From an uncultured Ruminiclostridium sp. (GTDB lineage Bacteria > Bacillota > Clostridia > Oscillospirales > Ruminococcaceae), in assembly GCA_947623915.1 (NCBI GenBank), contig CANQIB010000002.1, forward strand, positions 124,001-188,000: a stretch of 64,000 nucleotides of DNA, in the 5' to 3' direction. The first letter of the stretch is position 1; the number at the start of each line of letters is the position of its first letter. The notes under the pieces were generated by a model that made no database searches, was not told the DNA's origin, and saw nothing but the letters and a program-made list of their open reading frames with translations. The position numbers and the translations under genes are program-made. Below, piece after piece: positions 60,211 to 64,000 of the stretch.

Positions 60211-61800
60211 TCAAATATTATCCACGGCTGCGCGTTCCGCTGCAAGCATTTTTTCATAGCTTTGCATGAATTTATCAAATCCGTCCCTGTCCTTAGCGAC
60301 GGGAGATACCGTGTTGATCTTTGTGTTGTAAAACACCTTTCTGTCCAGCCATTCGGCAAGGCTCTCGTCCTTGTCCTTGTTTATCATGTACGACGCGAGC
60401 AGGGCTATCCCCCACGCGCCGCCCTCTCCGGCGGTCTGCATTACCGCAACGGGAGCGTCGGCGGCTGCGGCAAGTATACGCTGACCGACGTTTTCGGTCT
60501 TGAAAAATCCTCCGTGACCGTTAAGTATATCCACCCCGACGTTTTCTTCCTTTAAAAGTATATCCAAGCCTTTTTTAAGCGTTGCAAGAGAGGAGAAAAG
60601 CTGAGCGCGCATAAAATTCGCAAGGGTGAATTTGCTGTCCGGCGTGCGGACAAATAAGGGACGACCCTCTTCAAATCCCGTGATATGCTCGCCGGAGAGA
60701 TACCCGCAGGCAGTCAGCCCGCCGCAGTCGGGGTCGCCCGTCAGCGCAAGCTCGAACAGCGTTTTGTAAAGCTCCGACATTTCTATATCGCAGCCCAGAC
60801 GGTCGGCAAGCTCTTTGAATATCCCTATCCAGCCGTTAAGCTCGGAAGTGCAGTTGTTGCAATGTACCATTGCGGTAAGGTCGCCTGAGGGGGTGGTCAC
60901 GAGATCTATCTCGCGGTGCGGCTTTTTCAGCCCGTTTTCCAATACCACCATCGCAAAAACGGAAGTTCCCGCGGATACGTTGCCGGTGCGGGGACGCACG
61001 CTGTCGGTCGCCGTCATGCCCGTTCCCGCGTCGCCCTCCGGCGGACAGAACGGTATGCCGGCTTCCAGATTTCCGGACGGATCCAGCAGCTTTGCTCCGT
61101 CTTTGGTGAGCCGTCCAGCAAAATCTCCCGCGCAAAGCACCTGCGGCAGCAATCCCTCCAGCGGCTTGTCAAAGCCGTACTTTTGCGCCTCGGCATTGAA
61201 CGCGTACATCATATCCTTGTTGTAGTCATGAGCGCTAATGTCTATCGGGAACATACCCGACGCGTCGCCTATACCCAGCACATGGCGGGAGGTCAGCATA
61301 TAATGGACGTGTCCCGCAAGCGTTGTGATGTAGGACAGCTTTTCAAGGTGAGGCTCTTTGTTTATAACGGCATGGTATAAATGCGCTATGCTCCATCTTT
61401 GAGCGATGGGATAATCAAATAATTCCGTCAGTCTGTCGGCGGCTTTTTCGGTAAAGGTGTTCCTCCATGTACGAAAAGGTACAAGCAGCCTGTCACTTTC
61501 GTCAAACGCCATATACCCGTGCATCATGGCGCTTATTCCTATCGAACCGTAGGTTTTCGGTATGATACCGTATTTTAACCGCAGATTTTTCAAAAGGTCG
61601 CTGTAAACTCCCTGTATACCGTTATGTATATCCTCAAGAGTATATGTCCAAATGCCGTTGGAATATCGGTTTTCCCACAAATAAGAGCCTGAGGCAACGG
61701 GCTTGCCGTCGTCCGTTACTACTACCGCCTTGATACGCGTCGAGCCGAACTCTATCCCCAAAGAGGTCTCTCCGCGCTTTATCTTTCCTTCGATACTCAT
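60211..61800 (-). CDS. FGGY-family carbohydrate kinase
   Basis: A 529-residue sugar kinase of the FGGY fold. Domain I: SLGIEFGSTRIKAVVVTDDG (phosphate loop) and SIGISAMMHGYMAFDE; domain II: PPEGDAGTGMTATDSVRPRT, NVSAGTSVFAMVV, ILNGHGGFFKTENVGQRI and TAGEGGAWGIALLASY. It phosphorylates a sugar or polyol; pentulose kinases (ribulokinase/xylulokinase) are nearest in style, but substrate is unknown. It has its own promoter and a structured leader; no transporter or isomerase gene is adjacent. GGAGG precedes the ATG. Confidence 0.85.
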   Translation of the reverse strand: MSIEGKIKRGETSLGIEFGSTRIKAVVVTDDGKPVASGSYLWENRYSNGIWTYTLEDIHNGIQGVYSDLLKNLRLKYGIIPKTYGSIGISAMMHGYMAFDESDRLLVPFRTWRNTFTEKAADRLTELFDYPIAQRWSIAHLYHAVINKEPHLEKLSYITTLAGHVHYMLTSRHVLGIGDASGMFPIDISAHDYNKDMMYAFNAEAQKYGFDKPLEGLLPQVLCAGDFAGRLTKDGAKLLDPSGNLEAGIPFCPPEGDAGTGMTATDSVRPRTGNVSAGTSVFAMVVLENGLKKPHREIDLVTTPSGDLTAMVHCNNCTSELNGWIGIFKELADRLGCDIEMSELYKTLFELALTGDPDCGGLTACGYLSGEHITGFEEGRPLFVRTPDSKFTLANFMRAQLFSSLATLKKGLDILLKEENVGVDILNGHGGFFKTENVGQRILAAAADAPVAVMQTAGEGGAWGIALLASYMINKDKDESLAEWLDRKVFYNTKINTVSPVAKDRDGFDKFMQSYEKMLAAERAAVDNI

Positions 61801-61837
61801 ATCTATTTCCTCCGTTTTTTGCTTTATGCCCGCATTT

Positions 61838-61933
61838 AAAAGACGCCGCCCGAAAAATTAAATTACCCCACGGCGGCAGCGTCGGGAGCTTCTGTACGTC
61901 GGAGCGTAAAAGTCCCGAAAATCGTCGTGGGGC
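61838..61933 (-). promoter_or_regulatory. Structured leader with competing stems upstream of the FGGY kinase
   Basis: Minus strand, in order: CCCCACG (61932-61926); CGGGACTT (61917-61910) pairing with AAGCTCCCG (61891-61883) around one bulge; CGTGGGG (61872-61866), closing with CCCCACG; then a T-rich run. Alternatively GACGCTGCC (61883-61875) pairs with GGCGGCGTC (61850-61842), followed by TTTT, an intrinsic terminator whose stem and loop overlap the first structure. Two exclusive folds before a sugar kinase suggest a regulatory RNA of no class I recognise. Confidence 0.5.
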
Positions 61934-61964
61934 AGCTTGGTTTTTCGTATGCCTGCCCATATTT

Positions 61965-61993
61965 ATATTATCATAATTTTGGTACAGTTGCAA
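61965..61993 (-). promoter_or_regulatory. Promoter of the FGGY kinase gene
   Basis: Minus strand TTGCAA (61993-61988), 17-base spacer, TAATAT (61970-61965), placing the start point just before the structured leader. Confidence 0.6.
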
Positions 61994-62037
61994 TAGTAAA
62001 GAATATATTTTCGGTAAATTTTGCGGAAAAAGCCAAA

Positions 62038-62793
62038 TCACATCAAAACGGAAATTTTGCCCTCCGTTTGGTCCACTATCAGGCTGTCGGCTATCGCCGC
62101 TATAAATTCGGAGTTGGTAGGCTTTCCGCTCAGGTCAAAGTAACCGAATTGACTGCAAAAATCATCTTTATCACATCTGTCCCATGATATTTCGATAGCG
62201 TGGCGCATGGCGCGTTCCACACAAGAAGATGTGGTATGGAATTTTTGGGCGATAACGGGGTAAAGCTCTTTAGTCACTTTGTTGAGCACTTCGGGATTTT
62301 CCACCGTCATGATTATCGCGGTGCGTATGTAGTTGTAGCCCTTGATATGCGCGGGGATACCTACTCTTCGGATAATATCCGTTACCGTCCGCTCCAGTCC
62401 CATTATTTTATTGCCGGAAGGGCAGGGGTGATCCGGCGACATCATGGACATAAGCTCCAAAGCCAGACCTGAGCCGTCGGGCGGGCAGCTTATACAGCGG
62501 TCGGCTCCGGCGGAGCGGAATTTGTTTTGGGTGAGCGTATCGTTGCTGTTTACCGTTACCGCGATATAGGGGAAATAGTCGGGTATGCCGCGCAGCGTCC
62601 TTATTAGCTTAGGCTCGCGCGAGCCGTCGGACAGCAGTATCATTTCGGGGCGTTTTTCCACAGCAAAATCATAAACGGATTTTGCGTCTTGGCGGGAGAA
62701 AGCGCAAAATCCGGCTTTCTTCAGCATGGACGCCCATTCGATACCTATTTTCGGCGATCTTTCTCCGATAAGTACATTGATCATCTTTTCCAT
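62038..62793 (-). CDS. Spo0A-like response regulator with degenerate receiver domain
   Basis: A 251-residue protein. The C-terminal half is a clear Spo0A DNA-binding domain: VGIPAHIKGYNYIRTAIIM, TKELYPVIAQKFHTTSSCVE, ERAMRHAIEISWDRC and GKPTNSEFIAAIADSLIV. The N-terminal receiver lacks the phosphorylation residues: the acidic pair is Gly10-Glu11, the phospho-Asp position is Ser55 (followed by Asp56) and the KP lysine is Cys. It therefore may work without phosphorylation or respond to another signal. spoIVB, the usual neighbour of spo0A, is absent. It may replace Spo0A or be an extra copy. Confidence 0.85.
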   Translation of the reverse strand: MEKMINVLIGERSPKIGIEWASMLKKAGFCAFSRQDAKSVYDFAVEKRPEMILLSDGSREPKLIRTLRGIPDYFPYIAVTVNSNDTLTQNKFRSAGADRCISCPPDGSGLALELMSMMSPDHPCPSGNKIMGLERTVTDIIRRVGIPAHIKGYNYIRTAIIMTVENPEVLNKVTKELYPVIAQKFHTTSSCVERAMRHAIEISWDRCDKDDFCSQFGYFDLSGKPTNSEFIAAIADSLIVDQTEGKISVLM

Positions 62794-62865
62794 ATCAACA
62801 CTTCCTTTAAAATTATTTTCCGTGAAAGTTATTCGCTTTCATCGGACACCGTTCGTGTATTTTCA

Positions 62866-62893
62866 ATTATAATCATCAAAATCGAAAAATCAA
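62866..62893 (-). promoter_or_regulatory. Candidate promoter of the Spo0A-like gene
   Basis: Minus strand TTGATT (62893-62888), 16-base spacer, TATAAT (62871-62866), about 70 bases before ATG 62793. Confidence 0.5.
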
Positions 62894-62986
62894 AACAAAA
62901 GTTGAGCTTTATTGCCCAAATCTATACTTTTTTGTAAAGATGACTAAAAAATCAATGTTATACAAGAACTTTTTTGATAATTATTT

Positions 62987-63048
62987 TGTCGAATTTTATA
63001 ACCTGCTACCTTTTTAGAAATATTTTTATCTATTTTGTCGATGTCGAA
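62987..63048 (+). promoter_or_regulatory. Two candidate 0A boxes
   Basis: TGTCGAA, the Spo0A recognition heptamer, occurs at 62987-62993 and 63042-63048; the near-match TGTCGAT at 63036-63042 abuts the second. They lie 100-155 bases upstream of the predicted promoter of the Spo0A-like gene. The rest of the AT-rich gap 62794-63289 shows no gene. Confidence 0.45.
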
Positions 63049-63180
63049 TAAGGTCTGGACCGCGACGAGCTTCTTATTTTGCCATAACGCATAAGATGTC
63101 ACAACGCATATCCGACTGGAAGAAAACAAACACAAAATTTTAATATAAAATTTTTCATACAAATTTTTTGTGAAAAGGGG

Positions 63181-63209
63181 TTGATTTTTTTTGAATATTA
63201 TGTTATAAT
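63181..63209 (+). promoter_or_regulatory. Promoter of tRNA-Leu
   Basis: TTGATT (63181-63186), 17-base spacer, TATAAT (63204-63209). Confidence 0.7.
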
Positions 63210-63289
63210 TTAAAACGCTGTTAAACGCGAAAAGGCATTTCGCAAAAGGCGGCTTATGATTTGAGCCGGGCGATCTCAAATCAATATAT

Positions 63290-63376
63290 GCGGGTATGGC
63301 GGAATTGGCAGACGCGTATGGTTCAGGTCCATATGGTCGCAAGGCTGTGCAGGTTCAAGTCCTGTTACCCGCACCA
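63290..63376 (+). tRNA. tRNA-Leu (CAG anticodon)
   Basis: An 87-base tRNA with acceptor arms GCGGGTA (63290-63296) and TACCCGC (63366-63372), D arm GGAATTGGCAGACGC, anticodon stem-loop TATGG-TTCAGGT-CCATA with anticodon CAG (reads CUG), a long class II variable arm (GGTCGCAAGGCTG region) and T arm CAGGTTCAAGTCCTG. Discriminator A and CCA are encoded. The class II arm and A73 agree with leucine. Confidence 0.95.
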
Positions 63377-63377
63377 T

Positions 63378-63429
63378 ATCGAGTGTTCATAACCAACCTG
63401 AGAGTTGGGAATGGGCACTCGATTTTTTT
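63378..63429 (+). terminator. Terminator of tRNA-Leu
   Basis: ATCGAGTG (63378-63385) pairs with CACTCGAT (63416-63423); an inner AACCAAC/GTTGGG pairing lengthens the hairpin, and TTTTTTT follows. Between here and 63588 I see no gene. Confidence 0.85.
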
Positions 63430-63588
63430 GTCGTTTCGTCCTTTTGTATGTATGGGCAGGAGCTTTTCCTCTTGCGGTGCCCAAAATAGCCTGCGGGCGC
63501 CTACCGGCGCTGTTCCTTGGCTTTTTTATCTTTCGGTCTCACATCTATTGTAACACTACATTTTTTTGAAAAAATTACAGCGTACCCA

Positions 63589-63617
63589 TTGACAAACTTC
63601 AATGTGTCGCGTATAAT
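63589..63617 (+). promoter_or_regulatory. Consensus promoter of arsR
   Basis: TTGACA (63589-63594), 17-base spacer, TATAAT (63612-63617). The AT-rich dyad-like sequence ATAGATAAATAG...CTATG (63617-63642) just after it is a likely ArsR operator. Confidence 0.85.
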
Positions 63618-63655
63618 ATAGATAAATAGAAAATCGTCTATGGGAGGTGACGCGC

Positions 63656-63970
63656 TTGCAGACAAAAGAGAAGCAGATGGCGGGGATGTTTAAGGCGCTT
63701 TGCGACGAGAACCGAATTAAAATCCTGCAACTGCTCCAAGGCGGCGAAAAATGTGCCTGTGTTCTGCTGGACGATTTGCATATCACCCAGCCCACCCTTT
63801 CCCACCACATGAAAATACTCTGCGATTCGGAAATCGTTGTGGGACGCAAAGAGGGAAAGTGGACGCACTATTCCATCTCGCCGGAGGGAGCCGCCGCAGC
63901 GGTGAAATGCTTGCAGCAGCTTACAACAGTAAGCGGCACAGATAAAGATCAGCCGTGCTGTGAGAAGTGA
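63656..63970 (+). CDS. arsR: ArsR-family metalloregulator
   Basis: A 104-residue winged-helix repressor. GGGAGG (63642-63647) spaces properly to TTG 63656, giving (M)QTKEKQMAGMFKALCDE; an in-frame GTG at 63647 overlaps the ribosome site. HTH core QPTLSHHMKILCDSEIVVGR; wing GRKEGKWTHYSIS. The pair KCAC before VLLDDL sits where As(III)/Sb(III)-sensing ArsR proteins carry ELCVC. It probably represses an arsenic resistance operon starting beyond the right edge. The C-terminal CCEK adds two Cys. Confidence 0.9.
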   Translation: MQTKEKQMAGMFKALCDENRIKILQLLQGGEKCACVLLDDLHITQPTLSHHMKILCDSEIVVGRKEGKWTHYSISPEGAAAAVKCLQQLTTVSGTDKDQPCCEK

Positions 63971-64000
63971 AAATACCAACTCACTTTTCCGGCCGGCTAT

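Noticed and set aside
60048..60269. 73-residue plus-strand ORF overlapping the cobalamin-type leader
   Set aside because: It is antisense to the aptamer, has no ribosome site and no protein-like features.
1..64000. CRISPR arrays, insertion sequences, prophage or integrase genes
   Set aside because: No spaced direct repeats, transposase, recombinase or phage structural proteins were seen; the repeats found are palindromic or short tandem types.

Overview
The window looks like chromosome from a spore-forming Clostridia bacterium of the Oscillospiraceae/Ruminococcaceae type, probably a gut or rumen plant-fibre degrader. The taxonomic reading is inferred from content, not from a search. It carries sigK, gpr, spoIIP and a Spo0A-like gene, a GH26 mannanase, two carbohydrate esterases, a glgB-glgC-glgD glycogen cluster, a GTP-type PEP carboxykinase and a clostridial-size purL. 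I found no transposase, insertion sequence, CRISPR array or phage genes. TGA is an ordinary stop here.

Layout. 1-10061: the end of a cysteine synthase gene, a LysR regulator, and then one long operon. It starts with a Cys-rich leader peptide, a tiny lipoprotein and a sulfonate/nitrate-type ABC transporter, and continues with a four-subunit 2-oxoacid:ferredoxin oxidoreductase, a phenylacetate-CoA-ligase-family enzyme and an aminotransferase. 10062-10595: a hairpin-dense non-coding stretch. 10596-15280: aldose epimerase and GH26 mannanase, two HPr-like proteins lacking the phosphorylatable His, mtaB, and an orphan ribbon-helix-helix protein. 15766-25716: purL, sigK, a 37-residue membrane peptide, rpsT, gpr-spoIIP, and two divergent esterases. 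25926-33236: glgBCD, a flippase-like membrane protein and infC-rpmI-rplT. 33340-48277: housekeeping genes (rRNA methylase, topA, trmFO, plsX, rnc, radical SAM, smc, ftsY, rdgB, yhbY, nadD, yqeK, rsfS). 48373-51786: DUF362 protein, small PH-like protein and pckG. 51852-60119: a minus-strand operon for predicted cobalamin capture and import behind a cobalamin-riboswitch-like leader. 60211-63970: FGGY kinase with a structured leader, Spo0A-like regulator, tRNA-Leu(CAG) and an ArsR regulator.

Two systems stand out. First, 59972-60119 folds and reads like a variant cobalamin riboswitch. It precedes a 1238-residue wall-anchored protein that combines a transcobalamin-like (DUF4430) domain with an alpha/alpha-barrel domain, the two parts of animal intrinsic factor but in reversed order. 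A second, membrane-tethered DUF4430 protein, an EcfT, and a single polypeptide fusing two ECF ATPases to an S-like membrane domain follow. Second, the 1131-10061 operon joins a LysR box, a Cys-codon leader peptide with a mutually complementary downstream segment, an importer, and a transaminase/oxidoreductase/CoA-ligase trio. It reads as a cysteine-responsive operon for import and ferredoxin-linked breakdown of an unidentified, possibly sulfur-containing, substrate. Its ATPase gene has an in-frame TGA that cuts off a recognisable C-terminal tail.

All calls come from reading the sequence; no alignment, structure or database search was run. Starts were often moved downstream from the longest frame on the basis of ribosome binding sites and family N-termini.
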